The notes: generated by a model not told the origin, from the sequence alone. Shown: positions 6,720 through 17,722, counted from the first letter of the stretch. The stretch: DNA of 18,713 nucleotides from Pseudomonadota bacterium (GCA_016198545.1 JACQIJ010000091.1:1-18713); one strand, 5' to 3'. Numbers and translations are program-made.

Positions 6720-8840
6720 ATGAACAGGAAATTTTATTATATCCTTCTGATTTTTATGGCTTTTACGTTTTTTTCCGCGGCGGGGCACAACCTTGCGCAG
6801 GCGCAGGAAAAAAGACACGTGGATATCCGTCTTGTCCCGGAACTCTCCCGTATCGAGCCCGGCCAGACGATGTATGTGGCCATCGAGCAGACAATCGCTC
6901 CCGGATGGCATACATACTGGATGAACCCCGGAGATTCGGGCGAAGCGCCAGACATGCGCTGGACATTGCCGGAAGGATTCGAAGCCGGGTCTGCCAAATG
7001 GCCCATACCGGAAAAAATCATAATCGGCGGTCTGGGCAATTACGGCTACACGGGAACGGCCATATTGCTGCAGGAAATCACCGCGCCGGAAAATCTGCCT
7101 GAAGGGCCGCTGACCCTGAAAGCGGATATCGATATTCTGGTCTGCGCAGAAATCTGCATCCCGGAACAAAGCACAGCCGAAACCGTTCTCAACGACGCCG
7201 GACAGCCGCCGCAGGACAATGCCGCATACATAGACGATGCCTTCAACCTTTTGCCGGCAACCCTGGAATGGGATTCATATTATAGCGAGGACAGCGACGG
7301 CAATTTCATCACAAAAATCGCCGTAGAGCAGCCCGCATTCGTAGAGGTTCTGGGAGCGGGAACAGATTTCTACCTGGCCATGAAGGATTGGGGCGTCATA
7401 GACAACGCGGCGCCTACATACCCGCAGGCATCCGCTGATTACATCGTCATACGACACAAGCGCGGCGACCGCCCCATCGGCGCGCTGAAGACCCTGAACG
7501 GCCTTCTGGCCTACAGGGACGGCGCAACAGGAGCGCGCAGCGCCATAACCTTCACGGCTGTTCCCGACCCGGAATGGAAAGCAAGGCAGGCGACCCCGCC
7601 ATCCGCGACGCAAACGCCTCCGGGAAACCGTCATCCTATCGGCCTCATCCTGCTGTTCGCCCTGATGGGCGGGATTATCCTGAACCTGATGCCGTGCGTT
7701 TTTCCCGTTCTGTCGCTGAAGGCGCTGAAGCTATGCCGCATGGCGGGAAAGGAAATCGCGCAGGCCCGGATTCACGGAGCGCTATACGCGGCAGGCGTGA
7801 TGGCGGCATTCGCCGCCTTCGCGATGCTGCTTATCGCCCTGAAGGGCGCGGGCGCGCAAATCGGCTGGGGCTTCCACCTGCAGAATCCCGCTTTCGTCGC
7901 GTTTCTTGCCTACCTGATGTTAGTTATCGGCCTCAACCTGTCGGGACTGTTCGAATTGCGCGTCAGCATCGGCGGAAAAAACGCGGGGGAAGAGCACGGA
8001 TATGCGGCGTCGTTCCTGACAGGCGTTCTGGCGACTGTTGTCGCCACGCCCTGCACCGCGCCGTTCATGGGCATCGCCATGGGATATGCCCTGACGCAGG
8101 GCGCGCCGATAACGGTTGCCGTCTTCCTGACGCTGGGGTTCGGGCTTGCATTGCCGTACCTCGCGCTGTCCTTCATCCCCGCGCTGCAAAAATCCCTGCC
8201 AAGGCCGGGCGCGTGGATGGAAAAATTCCGCCGCATCATGGCCTGGCCGATGTACGCGACCGCCGCGTGGCTGGCGTGGGTTTACGCGCAGCAAATGCCG
8301 CCGTTCGCCGTCCTGTGGCTGATGGGGGGGCTGCTCTTTATTGCGAGCGGCATTTTGCTTGTAAAAAGACGGAAAACATTTTTACGAGCTGTCGGATTTG
8401 CTGCGCTGGCGTTCGCGCTCCTGCCCATCATTTCGGGCATCCGGCACGATCCGCCGGCGCAGATGCAAAACGTAGCGGAAGGATGGACATCCTATGAGGA
8501 AAAATCCTTCGCCGCGCTGCTGGCTGGGAACGATCCAATCTTCGTCAACATGACAGCGGCATGGTGTATCACCTGTAAAATCAACGAGAAGGCGGTTCTT
8601 GACCTTCAGGGCACAAAAAATCTTTTCAAAAAACATGGCGTGCGCACGGTGATGGGCGACTGGACCAATTACAATCCCGACATCACAGCCTATCTTGAAT
8701 CGTTCGGGCGCAAGGGCGTGCCGCTGTACGTCTATTACGGTCCGCGCAACCCGGGGACAGGACAAAGGCCGGACCCCGTCGTCCTACCGCAGATCGTAAC
8801 GCCCGGTATCCTTGAAAAGACGATAGGAGTACAACAATGA
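6720..8840 (+). CDS. scsB: ScsB/DsbD-type thiol-disulfide transporter with thioredoxin domain
   Basis: Inner-membrane protein that passes electrons from cytoplasmic thioredoxin to envelope proteins by dithiol exchange; 706 residues from the ATG at 6720. Order: signal peptide (1-29, ending LAQAQ); periplasmic alpha domain with VCAEIC (C142, C146); a membrane domain of about eight helices (about 306-575) with the conserved MPCVFPVLSLKAL (C326) and TPCTAPFMG (C445); and a C-terminal thioredoxin-like domain with AAWCITCK (C616, C619). The long alpha domain and the adjoining peroxiredoxin favour ScsB over classical DsbD. The start has no clear ribosome binding site; a GTG at 6711 is an alternative. 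The gene overlaps the peroxiredoxin gene by ATGA. The general reductase call is sure; ScsB versus DsbD is an inference. Confidence 0.88.
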   Translation: MNRKFYYILLIFMAFTFFSAAGHNLAQAQEKRHVDIRLVPELSRIEPGQTMYVAIEQTIAPGWHTYWMNPGDSGEAPDMRWTLPEGFEAGSAKWPIPEKIIIGGLGNYGYTGTAILLQEITAPENLPEGPLTLKADIDILVCAEICIPEQSTAETVLNDAGQPPQDNAAYIDDAFNLLPATLEWDSYYSEDSDGNFITKIAVEQPAFVEVLGAGTDFYLAMKDWGVIDNAAPTYPQASADYIVIRHKRGDRPIGALKTLNGLLAYRDGATGARSAITFTAVPDPEWKARQATPPSATQTPPGNRHPIGLILLFALMGGIILNLMPCVFPVLSLKALKLCRMAGKEIAQARIHGALYAAGVMAAFAAFAMLLIALKGAGAQIGWGFHLQNPAFVAFLAYLMLVIGLNLSGLFELRVSIGGKNAGEEHGYAASFLTGVLATVVATPCTAPFMGIAMGYALTQGAPITVAVFLTLGFGLALPYLALSFIPALQKSLPRPGAWMEKFRRIMAWPMYATAAWLAWVYAQQMPPFAVLWLMGGLLFIASGILLVKRRKTFLRAVGFAALAFALLPIISGIRHDPPAQMQNVAEGWTSYEEKSFAALLAGNDPIFVNMTAAWCITCKINEKAVLDLQGTKNLFKKHGVRTVMGDWTNYNPDITAYLESFGRKGVPLYVYYGPRNPGTGQRPDPVVLPQIVTPGILEKTIGVQQ

Positions 8841-9448
8841 AAACCATAGCTCAGATCATCGCCGTATTTTTGGCACTGGCTGCCGCGCAGCCTGCGCTGG
8901 CCGCCGTTGCGGTAGGCCGGCCCGCGCCGGACTTCACCCTGACAGACACGCATGAACATGATCATAGCCTGTCGCAGTACCTTGGAAAGACAGTCGTTCT
9001 GGAATGGACGAACCATGAGTGCCCGTACGTCCGAAAACATTACGACAGCGGCAGCATGCAAATGCTGCAGAAAGAAGAAACCGAAAAAGGCATCGTTTGG
9101 CTGAGCATCGTATCCTCCGCGCCGGGAGAACAAGGCCATACAGCCCCGGAAGAAGCGAACAAGATAATGGGGGAAGAAAAAACGGCGGAGACGGCACGCC
9201 TTCTGGACCCGTCCGGGGATACGGGCCGCCTGTATGGCGCAAAAACGACGCCGCATATGTTCATCATAAATCCGGAAGGACTTCTCGTTTACGCGGGCGC
9301 CATCGACGACCGCCCGTCGGCTCGCATGAATACGCTGCAGGGCGCGCGCAACCACGTGCGCGCGGCGCTTGCGGAAATGGCGGAAGGAAAGCCCGTTTCG
9401 ACGCCGCAAACGAAGCCCTACGGCTGCTCGGTCAAGTACGCCCGGTAG
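8837..9448 (+). CDS. Periplasmic peroxiredoxin-like protein (PprX type)
   Basis: A 203-residue exported thioredoxin-fold protein of the AhpC/TSA group. The signal peptide is MKTIAQIIAVFLALAAAQPALA, cleaved near residue 22. The mature start VGRPAPDFTLTDTHEHDHSL is the usual peroxiredoxin N-terminus. LEWTNHECPYVRKHY carries the likely peroxidatic C62. A second cysteine, C197, lies in the C-terminal PYGCSVKY and is a candidate resolving residue. TTPHMFII is the cis-proline region. The family is known from Caulobacter as a cell-envelope peroxiredoxin reduced by ScsB. Here the ATG overlaps the scsB stop (ATGA at 8837-8840), with AGGAG 7 bases upstream, so electron donor and acceptor are made together. 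It probably reduces peroxides in the periplasm. Confidence 0.85.
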   Translation: MKTIAQIIAVFLALAAAQPALAAVAVGRPAPDFTLTDTHEHDHSLSQYLGKTVVLEWTNHECPYVRKHYDSGSMQMLQKEETEKGIVWLSIVSSAPGEQGHTAPEEANKIMGEEKTAETARLLDPSGDTGRLYGAKTTPHMFIINPEGLLVYAGAIDDRPSARMNTLQGARNHVRAALAEMAEGKPVSTPQTKPYGCSVKYAR

Positions 9449-9454
9449 AACCCG

Positions 9455-9955
9455 CTATCTATTTCCAAGCCCGATCGCGTCGAGAACGACCTTGCCGACT
9501 TCAGTAATCAGAAGGACATCTTTGTCCACCTGCACATATTTTTTGCCTTTGGGCGGAATACCCAGCGCATCGCGCAGTTCCGGCGGCAGGTCGCCGAAAA
9601 CGACGTCATCGCCCAGCGGGCGGCCGATGCTGTATTTCTTCACCAGCCCCGGCGGCAGGCAGCCGTTGTTCTTCTTCGCCAGCCCCGGCGGGCAGAACGA
9701 TCGCGATGGGCGCACAATCTCGACTTCTTCCTTGTCGCCGCCGTAAAGGTGCTTCAATAGGCCGATAACGATATCGGCTTCCTTGTCGCTGAAGCCCAGA
9801 ACACCGCCATCCTCGTTATCCTTGCCCGGCGAGTGCCCCGGCACGTATTGGCGGACATCTTTCCGGCCGCTCTTGTCGGCCAGCGCAGGCTGTGCCGCCA
9901 GCCCCGCAATAAACAGCACCATCAAAGTCAGAAATCCAATTTTTCTCACACTCAT
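9455..9955 (-). CDS. CigR/RcnB-like secreted protein
   Basis: A 166-residue exported protein. Signal peptide MSVRKIGFLTLMVLFIAGLAAQPALA (1-26). The mature N-terminal third is charged and variable, with GFSDKEADIVIGLLKHLYG. The conserved part runs from FCPPGLAKKNNGCLPPGLVKKY (C88, C99) through GRPLGDDVVF, LPPELRDALGIPPKGKKYVQVDKDVLLI and the closing VVLDAIG. The CPPGLAKKxxGCLPPG core, the GxPL step and the Y-x-x-VDxDVLLI ending match the RcnB/CigR-type periplasmic family; RcnB has been linked to metal export and CigR to virulence control, but the role here is unknown. The start has AAGGCGG about 5 bases upstream. It converges on the peroxiredoxin gene with 6 bases between stops. Confidence 0.78.
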   Translation of the reverse strand: MSVRKIGFLTLMVLFIAGLAAQPALADKSGRKDVRQYVPGHSPGKDNEDGGVLGFSDKEADIVIGLLKHLYGGDKEEVEIVRPSRSFCPPGLAKKNNGCLPPGLVKKYSIGRPLGDDVVFGDLPPELRDALGIPPKGKKYVQVDKDVLLITEVGKVVLDAIGLGNR

Positions 9956-9978
9956 TTTTACCGCCTTTTGTCCGGTTG

Positions 9979-10008
9979 TTGCTTGCCTGAAGCATTATTT
10001 TCTATAAT
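9979..10008 (+). promoter_or_regulatory. Candidate distal promoter of alaS
   Basis: TTGCTT (9979-9984), 18 bases, then a perfect TATAAT (10003-10008). Transcription would begin near 10015 and leave a leader of about 130 bases before alaS. That leader holds a 30-codon open reading frame and a 7-base inverted repeat. A second possible promoter lies closer to alaS. Confidence 0.4.
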
Positions 10009-10030
10009 AAACGTATCCTCCAGCGTACAA
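10001..10030 (-). promoter_or_regulatory. Candidate promoter of the CigR/RcnB-like gene
   Basis: On the minus strand TTGTAC (10025-10030) is followed after 18 bases by TATAGA (10001-10006). Transcription would begin about 39 bases before the start codon. On the plus strand the same patch contains TATAAT (10003-10008), 18 bases after TTGCTT (9979-9984), which could serve alaS, so the two promoters may overlap. Confidence 0.4.
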
Positions 10031-10048
10031 ATATATATACGAACGGGA

Positions 10049-10141
10049 ATGAAAAATCCTTCGCTTTTCCGCGATTCCGGCAGAGGCGACCGTAAAAGCG
10101 TGAATATCATTGATTTTTTGACGTATTTTCCTTCTAAATAG
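10049..10141 (+). other. 30-codon reading frame in the alaS leader
   Basis: An ATG at 10049 opens a frame of 30 codons (beginning MKNPSLFRDS) that stops at 10141, four bases before the alaS ATG. GGGA abuts the start codon, too close for a good ribosome binding site. The peptide contains no alanine, so classical attenuation by alanine codons is not supported. Inside it CGCTTTT (10062-10068) and AAAAGCG (10094-10100) are inverted copies that could form a hairpin. It may simply be chance. Confidence 0.2.
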
Positions 10142-10145
10142 GCGA

Positions 10146-12845
<2,700 letters not shown>

Positions 12846-12856
12846 AACTTTATTTC

Positions 12857-12885
12857 TTGCGAAAAAGAAGCGGTGGGTTTATAAG
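12857..12885 (+). promoter_or_regulatory. Candidate sigma70 promoter of ndk
   Basis: TTGCGA (12857-12862), exactly 17 bases, then TATAAG (12880-12885), five of six -10 matches. Transcription would start near 12892, about 32 bases before the ndk ATG. The -10 lies inside the hairpin listed next, so the two readings compete or one masks the other. Confidence 0.45.
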
Positions 12886-12895
12886 GCAAGCCCAC
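12873..12895 (+). other. Hairpin between alaS and ndk
   Basis: GTGGGTTT (12873-12880) can pair with AAGCCCAC (12888-12895) over 8 base pairs, one a G-U, with a 7-base loop. No run of T follows, so it is not a standard intrinsic terminator. It overlaps the candidate -10 of ndk. Confidence 0.3.
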
Positions 12896-12923
12896 TGAAG
12901 ACCCTAGAATGGAGTTAATTTTT

Positions 12924-13346
12924 ATGTCTAATGAATGCACTTTGTCCATCATCAAACCCGATGCCACGCGCCGCAACCTGACCGGGGCCATCAACAAGAA
13001 AATCGAGGATGCCGGGCTTCACATCGTCGCGCAAAAACGCCTGCGTCTGACCGACGACCAAGCCAAAAAGTTTTATGACGTGCACAAGGAACGTCCTTTC
13101 TACAAGGATCTTGTAAAATTCATGACCTCCGGCCCCGTCGTCGTGCAGGTTCTGGAAGGCAAGGACGCCGTCGCACTCTACCGCAAAGTAATGGGCGCAA
13201 CCAACCCCGCAAACGCCGAAGCCGGAACCATCCGCGCTGAATTCGCCGAGAGCATCGAAGCCAATTCCGTGCATGGATCGGACAGCACCGATAATGCGAA
13301 GCGCGAGGTTGGCTTTTTCTTCAGCGAAACAGAACTGGTCGGCTAG
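12924..13346 (+). CDS. ndk: Nucleoside diphosphate kinase
   Basis: Transfers phosphate from ATP to other nucleoside diphosphates through a phosphohistidine, balancing the NTP and dNTP pools. The 140-residue length is exactly that of the bacterial family. NECTLSIIKPDA is the usual N-terminus, and NPANAEAGTIR and EANSVHGSDS carry the nucleotide-binding arginine region and catalytic H117. I start at the ATG at 12924, with GGAG at 12911-12914 nine bases upstream; an ATG at 12909 would add five residues not found in the family and would use up that site. The stop shares a CTAG with the convergent ispE stop. A candidate promoter sits just upstream, so ndk need not depend on alaS. Confidence 0.98.
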   Translation: MSNECTLSIIKPDATRRNLTGAINKKIEDAGLHIVAQKRLRLTDDQAKKFYDVHKERPFYKDLVKFMTSGPVVVQVLEGKDAVALYRKVMGATNPANAEAGTIRAEFAESIEANSVHGSDSTDNAKREVGFFFSETELVG

Positions 13347-14248
13347 TACCGCTCGACGCGATTAAGCGTGACAGCGCGCACCCACCATTCCGGGTGATTG
13401 AGGGCGACTGCCTCTGCTGCTGCCTGCGCTTCCACGCTTTCCCTGAACAAACCGAAGCATGTGGCGCCGCTGCCTGACATGCGGGCCAAGTGACATCCCG
13501 CCTGCGCTTCCATATCTTCCAGAATGAACGCGATTTCGGGCACGGCGGCGACGGCGGCAGGCGTCAGGCTGTTTTCCTGCTCCACGAGAAAATCCAGCAA
13601 ATTCTCGAAACCATCCAACGCTTCGGGAACAGTAGCATTCGCCCTGAAATCCCCATCGAACTTCCTGAATACTTCCGCCGTTGGGCAAAGCCTTCCCGGG
13701 TTGACCAGAACGGCCGGGATTTCGGCCATATCCGGCGCAGGTTCCAGCATATCGCCGATGCCGCGCATGACCGTCGGCCGGCAGGCAAAGCAGACGGGAA
13801 CATCCGCCCCCAGCGCCGCCGTCGCATCGGGCAGGAAAACCGCGCCCTGCGGCGTATAATCCCACCATTCCATCAAACCCCATATCACGGCGGCGGCATC
13901 GGCGGATCCACCTCCGATGCCCGATGCGGGCGGAAGGTTTTTTTCAAGCGTCAGGCGCACGCGCAAATCCTTCCGCACGGCGCGGGCGACGGCCCAGGCG
14001 GCGCGCACAGCCAGATTGGCCGAATCCGGGCTGGCATCACGCCCTGCGGCATCGAAAGAGGAGGCATACGGCCCCTTTATAAGAAAAGAAAAATCTGCGG
14101 CCGTCTCTATACGGATCTTGTCGCCGACATCGGCGAAGACAGCCAGAGAATCCAGAGAATGATAGCCATCATCCCGCCACCCGGTTACATGCAGATAAAG
14201 ATTGATTTTAGCGGGCGCAAAGACCGTAAGGGACTTTTTCTGATTCAT
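13343..14248 (-). CDS. ispE: 4-diphosphocytidyl-2-C-methyl-D-erythritol kinase
   Basis: Phosphorylates CDP-methylerythritol with ATP in the MEP route to isoprenoids. It is a GHMP kinase of 301 residues, close to the family norm. Motifs: APAKINLYLHVTGWRDDGYHSL (10-31, with Lys14), the ATP loop LPPASGIGGGSADAA (105-119), LGADVPVC with the catalytic-type Asp149, and MSGSGATCFGLF near the C-terminus. No clear ribosome binding site is seen before the ATG, and no other start is likely because the AKINLYLH motif is close to the N-terminus. It lies 27 bases downstream of the TPR gene on the same strand, so it is probably transcribed with it. The stop overlaps that of ndk. Confidence 0.96.
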   Translation of the reverse strand: MNQKKSLTVFAPAKINLYLHVTGWRDDGYHSLDSLAVFADVGDKIRIETAADFSFLIKGPYASSFDAAGRDASPDSANLAVRAAWAVARAVRKDLRVRLTLEKNLPPASGIGGGSADAAAVIWGLMEWWDYTPQGAVFLPDATAALGADVPVCFACRPTVMRGIGDMLEPAPDMAEIPAVLVNPGRLCPTAEVFRKFDGDFRANATVPEALDGFENLLDFLVEQENSLTPAAVAAVPEIAFILEDMEAQAGCHLARMSGSGATCFGLFRESVEAQAAAEAVALNHPEWWVRAVTLNRVERY

Positions 14249-14275
14249 ACGGATATTCTATACTCGGATGATCCT

Positions 14276-16042
14276 TCAGGGTACAGGGGCGGCATCGGAT
14301 TTCGTGCGCGCTTCCTTCACAGGCTCCGCCGGAGGCAGGCCGCTGCGCAGCTTTTCATCGGCCGCCGCGCGCTGCTCGTCATTCTCCGCATAATTGCGGG
14401 ATCTCTCCCACTGAAAACGGGCCTCCATCTTGCGCCCCACGCGCCAGTAAGCATCTCCCAGATGGTCATTCAGAGTCGGATCGTAGGGAAGAAGTTCGAC
14501 AGCCTTTTCAAGGTGCGGGATGGATTCCTCGTAACGGCCCATCATGTAATAGACCCAGCCCAGCGAGTCCGTGATATAGCCGTCCGCAGGCCGCAGCGTT
14601 ACGGCGCGTTCTATCAGCTTCAGCGATTCCTCAAGGTTCTGGCCTTGGTCCGCCCACGCGTATCCGAGATAGTTCAGCAAGTAGGGATGGTCGGGACGGT
14701 AGACCAGTGCGGCCTTCAGATCCTGTTCCGCCTTTCCCCAGTTCCCTTCGCGTTCATAGACCATGCCGCGCGCATACAGCAGATACCAGAATTCCTCGGG
14801 TATTTCCTTGCCTATATGGCTGGCCGCCTTGTTGTACGCCTTCAGGGCATTGCCGTAACTTTCCTTGCTGCGATAAAGATCCCCGATGCGGATGAGAGAT
14901 TCGACGTCGTTATGCTTGACGAACAGATCGTTCAACAGCTTCAGCGCCCGGTCCGTCTGACCTGCTTCGTCCATCAGCTCCGCCATATAACGCTGCACAT
15001 CCAGATACCCTTCGTAATCGGGAGTAATGGCGGAAAAACTCGCGATCGCTTCTTCGTAACGCTGGCTTTGCACCAGCGCATTGGCCAGAAGCAGACGCGC
15101 TTCGATCAAGCCAGGATCGAGGGCAAGTGCCATCTGAGCAAACAGGCGCGCGCTGCTGCCGCTGCTTTCCTGAAGAAGAATGCGCGCCATATCGCTCATC
15201 GCGACCGCCACGCCCGCCGCGGGTTTTTTCACGCGCGAGGCCGCAGTCATGGAAACGGCATTCTGCGCATCGTTTTTATCCAGCGCAATTATTTTCTTTT
15301 CCAGTTGCAGGTTTTTCATTTCCTGAAGCGCAGCGGCCTTGTACAGTGAAAGAGCCCGGTCCGCATCACCGCCGAGCAGAAAAACATCCGCGGTGCGCTC
15401 CGTATCAAAAGGGGTCAGAGCGCCGGCTTCCTCCGTCATCTTTTTGGCAAAGGCGACCGCATCGGTTTTCCTGTTCATATAAAGGGCGATAAGCGCGCCG
15501 CTGTAGGAGTGAATAGCCGTGGGATTGAACCCATCCGTCGTGAAACGGCCCTGCGCCGCTTCTATCCAGCCCCCGATCAACGGCCTGACGAAGTCGGTCA
15601 CGTCCCCTTCCGGCATACTGTCCAGCGCCTTGCCTGCGCGCGCGATCTCATCATGGGACAGGTAGCCGATAACCTGAATCAGCCATGCGAAACTGTTGCT
15701 CTGGTCTATATCAAGCAAGCTGCCGGAACGACTGACGGCCGCATCAAGATCGCCCGCACCCATCGCCAGAATCATGGAGCGCTTCAAAAGCTCGGCGTTC
15801 TGGGGATCGCGTTCCAGAACGCCGTCAAGAAAATGACCGGCTGCTTCCCAGTCCTGCTCGGACTGGGCAAAATGGCTGGACAGAAACCGGCCCGCAAATC
15901 CGGAATGACCGGCAGCGGACGCGGCAGGCCCCTTCGCTGCGGCAGGCTGCCCGCCGGTAAAAAACGGCAAAGCGCCGAAAGCCATAAGCCCCGCCAGCGC
16001 TGATATCGCTAAAACTCTGTTTTTCATGGCCTTTCTTAACAA
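14276..16042 (-). CDS. Exported tetratricopeptide repeat protein
   Basis: A 588-residue protein with a signal peptide (basic start, then VLAISALAGLMAFGALPFF, ending AAA near residue 36) and then TPR helices almost to the end, for example VYYMMGRYEESIPHLEKAVELLPYDPTLNDHLGDAYWRVG and LGYAWADQGQNLEESLKLIERAVTLRP-like repeats. The end is alanine- and proline-rich. TPRs bind other proteins; the partner here is unknown. I use the TTG at 16042, since AAGGA lies five bases upstream; the ATG at 16027 has GAAAGG only two bases before it and is an alternative that shortens the N-terminus by five residues. The gene lies between etfD and ispE, an order also seen in other alphaproteobacteria as I recall. 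It may assist envelope assembly, but this is a guess. Confidence 0.87.
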   Translation of the reverse strand: MLRKAMKNRVLAISALAGLMAFGALPFFTGGQPAAAKGPAASAAGHSGFAGRFLSSHFAQSEQDWEAAGHFLDGVLERDPQNAELLKRSMILAMGAGDLDAAVSRSGSLLDIDQSNSFAWLIQVIGYLSHDEIARAGKALDSMPEGDVTDFVRPLIGGWIEAAQGRFTTDGFNPTAIHSYSGALIALYMNRKTDAVAFAKKMTEEAGALTPFDTERTADVFLLGGDADRALSLYKAAALQEMKNLQLEKKIIALDKNDAQNAVSMTAASRVKKPAAGVAVAMSDMARILLQESSGSSARLFAQMALALDPGLIEARLLLANALVQSQRYEEAIASFSAITPDYEGYLDVQRYMAELMDEAGQTDRALKLLNDLFVKHNDVESLIRIGDLYRSKESYGNALKAYNKAASHIGKEIPEEFWYLLYARGMVYEREGNWGKAEQDLKAALVYRPDHPYLLNYLGYAWADQGQNLEESLKLIERAVTLRPADGYITDSLGWVYYMMGRYEESIPHLEKAVELLPYDPTLNDHLGDAYWRVGRKMEARFQWERSRNYAENDEQRAAADEKLRSGLPPAEPVKEARTKSDAAPVP

Positions 16043-16054
16043 GATAGTCCTTTT

Positions 16055-16095
16055 TGGTTAAAAAACACTTGCCTGACCTTATATTCCATTAACCA
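16055..16095. repeat. Inverted repeat in the TPR gene upstream region
   Basis: TGGTTAA (16055-16061) and TTAACCA (16089-16095) are perfect inverted copies 27 bases apart, and a further TGGTT follows at 16098-16102. All lie in the 69-base gap between ETF-QO and the TPR gene. They could be an operator or a read-through hairpin. Confidence 0.25.
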
Positions 16096-16111
16096 TTTGG
16101 TTTCATTGCCA

Positions 16112-17722
16112 TTACATGCCCGGATATTGCGGCCCCCCGCCCCCCTGCGGAACCGTCCAGTCGATATTCTGGGCCGGATCCTTTATATCGCAGGTTTTGC
16201 AATGCACGCAGTTCTGGGCGTTGATGACGAACCGTTTCCGCCCCTGCTCTTCGACAATCTCGTAGACGCCCGCCGGGCAGTAACGTTGCGCCGGTTCGTC
16301 GTACTCGGGAAGATTTTTGCCTATCGGCACTGATGAATCTTTCAATTTCAGGTGCGCAGGCTGGTTTTCCTCATGCATGGTGTTGGAGAGTTTCACCGAT
16401 GTCAGTCGATCGAACGTCAAAACGTTATCCGGTTTTGGATAATCTATTTTTTTGCAATCCTTCGCTTTTTTCAGTTGCGCGTAATCAGCATGGTTTTTCA
16501 GCGTGTACGGAAGCATCCAGCCGCCTGCAGTCTGGAAAGCCGCGTGAATCAACCCGAACCACAGACCGTAATTGAAGCCCGGCCGGACGTTGCGCGCCTT
16601 GTATAGCTCCTTCCAGACCCAGCTGGTTTTCAGCTTTTCGGAATAAGCAGAGCATTCCGCGCCGGCTACGCATTTTTCAGCGAGAGATTCCGCCGCAAGC
16701 ATTCCGGACTTCATCGCCGTGTGATTGCCTTTTATTTTCGGGACGTTCATGAAGCCCGCCGTATCGCCGACCAGAATGCCGCCGGGAAACGTCGGTTTCG
16801 GCAGCGACTGAAAACCGCCCTCGACCAGCGCGCGCGCGCCATAAGCCATGCGGCGGCCCCCTTCCAGCGTTTTGCGGATTGCAGGATGCAGCTTGAATCT
16901 CTGCATCTCCCCGAAAGGCGAAAGATAGGGATTCCGGTAGTCCAGCCCGACAACGAACCCGACATAAACCTGATTGCCGGCGGCATGGTACATGAAACTG
17001 CCGCCGTAGGTCTTCGCGTCCATCGGCCAGCCAATCGTGTGCGCGATGAGTCCTTCCTGATGATTTTCGGGCAAAACTTCCCACACTTCCTTGATGCCGA
17101 GACCATATGTCTGCGGATCGCTGTCCTTGCGCAGATCGAAATTTTTTATCAGTGTCTTCGTCAACGACCCGTGACATCCTTCAGCAAAAACGGTTTGTTT
17201 CGCGCGCAGTTCCATGCCGGGCTGAAAGTGATCCGTTTTCCGCCCGTCCTTGCCAATGCCCACATCGCCCGTCGCGACGCCCCTGACCGCGCCGTTTTCG
17301 TCGTACAGAACTTCCGCGGCGGCGAAGCCGGGAAAAATTTCAACGCCCAATGTTTCGGCCTGCTGCGCCAGCCATTTGCAAAGATTGCCGAGCGAAATGA
17401 TATAGTTTCCATGATTATTCATTTGCGGCGGCGTCGGAAGACGAAAAGCTTTGGACTTCGTCAGGAACAAAAACCTGTCCTTCCAAGCCGGCGTCGCCAA
17501 CGGCGCGCCTTTTTCCTTCCAGTCGGGAATCAGATCGGAAAGAGCGCGCGACTCGAACGCCGCGCCAGACAGAAGATGCGCTCCCACTTCCGCGCCCTTT
17601 TCAAGAATGCACACCGAAAGTTCGGGTTTCAGCTGTTTCAGCCGTATCGCACAGGAAAGACCCGAGGGACCCGCGCCGATGATGACAACGTCATATTCCA
17701 TGCTTTCGCGGTCGGTTCTCAC
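16112..17722 (-). CDS. etfD: Electron transfer flavoprotein-ubiquinone oxidoreductase
   Basis: Takes electrons from reduced ETF, itself charged by acyl-CoA and other dehydrogenases, and passes them to ubiquinone at the inner membrane. The protein is 536 residues. The FAD-binding VVIIGAGPSGLSCAIRL is at the N-terminus, a membrane-associated quinone domain follows, and the C-terminus has the four [4Fe-4S] cysteines C482, C505, C508 and C511 (CPAGVYEI; NCVHCKTCDIKDP) and the typical ending WTVPQGGGGPQYPGM. I start at GTG 17722 because GGGGAG lies 5 bases before it, while ATG 17701 has none. The TPR gene and ispE follow on the same strand. The ETF subunits etfA and etfB are not in the window. The gene is also named etfQO or fixC-like. 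Confidence 0.96.
   Translation of the reverse strand: MRTDRESMEYDVVIIGAGPSGLSCAIRLKQLKPELSVCILEKGAEVGAHLLSGAAFESRALSDLIPDWKEKGAPLATPAWKDRFLFLTKSKAFRLPTPPQMNNHGNYIISLGNLCKWLAQQAETLGVEIFPGFAAAEVLYDENGAVRGVATGDVGIGKDGRKTDHFQPGMELRAKQTVFAEGCHGSLTKTLIKNFDLRKDSDPQTYGLGIKEVWEVLPENHQEGLIAHTIGWPMDAKTYGGSFMYHAAGNQVYVGFVVGLDYRNPYLSPFGEMQRFKLHPAIRKTLEGGRRMAYGARALVEGGFQSLPKPTFPGGILVGDTAGFMNVPKIKGNHTAMKSGMLAAESLAEKCVAGAECSAYSEKLKTSWVWKELYKARNVRPGFNYGLWFGLIHAAFQTAGGWMLPYTLKNHADYAQLKKAKDCKKIDYPKPDNVLTFDRLTSVKLSNTMHEENQPAHLKLKDSSVPIGKNLPEYDEPAQRYCPAGVYEIVEEQGRKRFVINAQNCVHCKTCDIKDPAQNIDWTVPQGGGGPQYPGM

Noticed and set aside
7574..8497. Rightward open frame of 307 codons in another frame of scsB
   Set aside because: Arginine-rich alternative frame of a conserved membrane protein, with no motif or start signal.
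13490..15349. Long rightward open frame of 619 codons across ispE and the TPR gene
   Set aside because: It is antisense to two clearly recognised genes, has a basic low-information protein (many R, H, Q) typical of shadow frames in GC-rich DNA, and shows no family motif.
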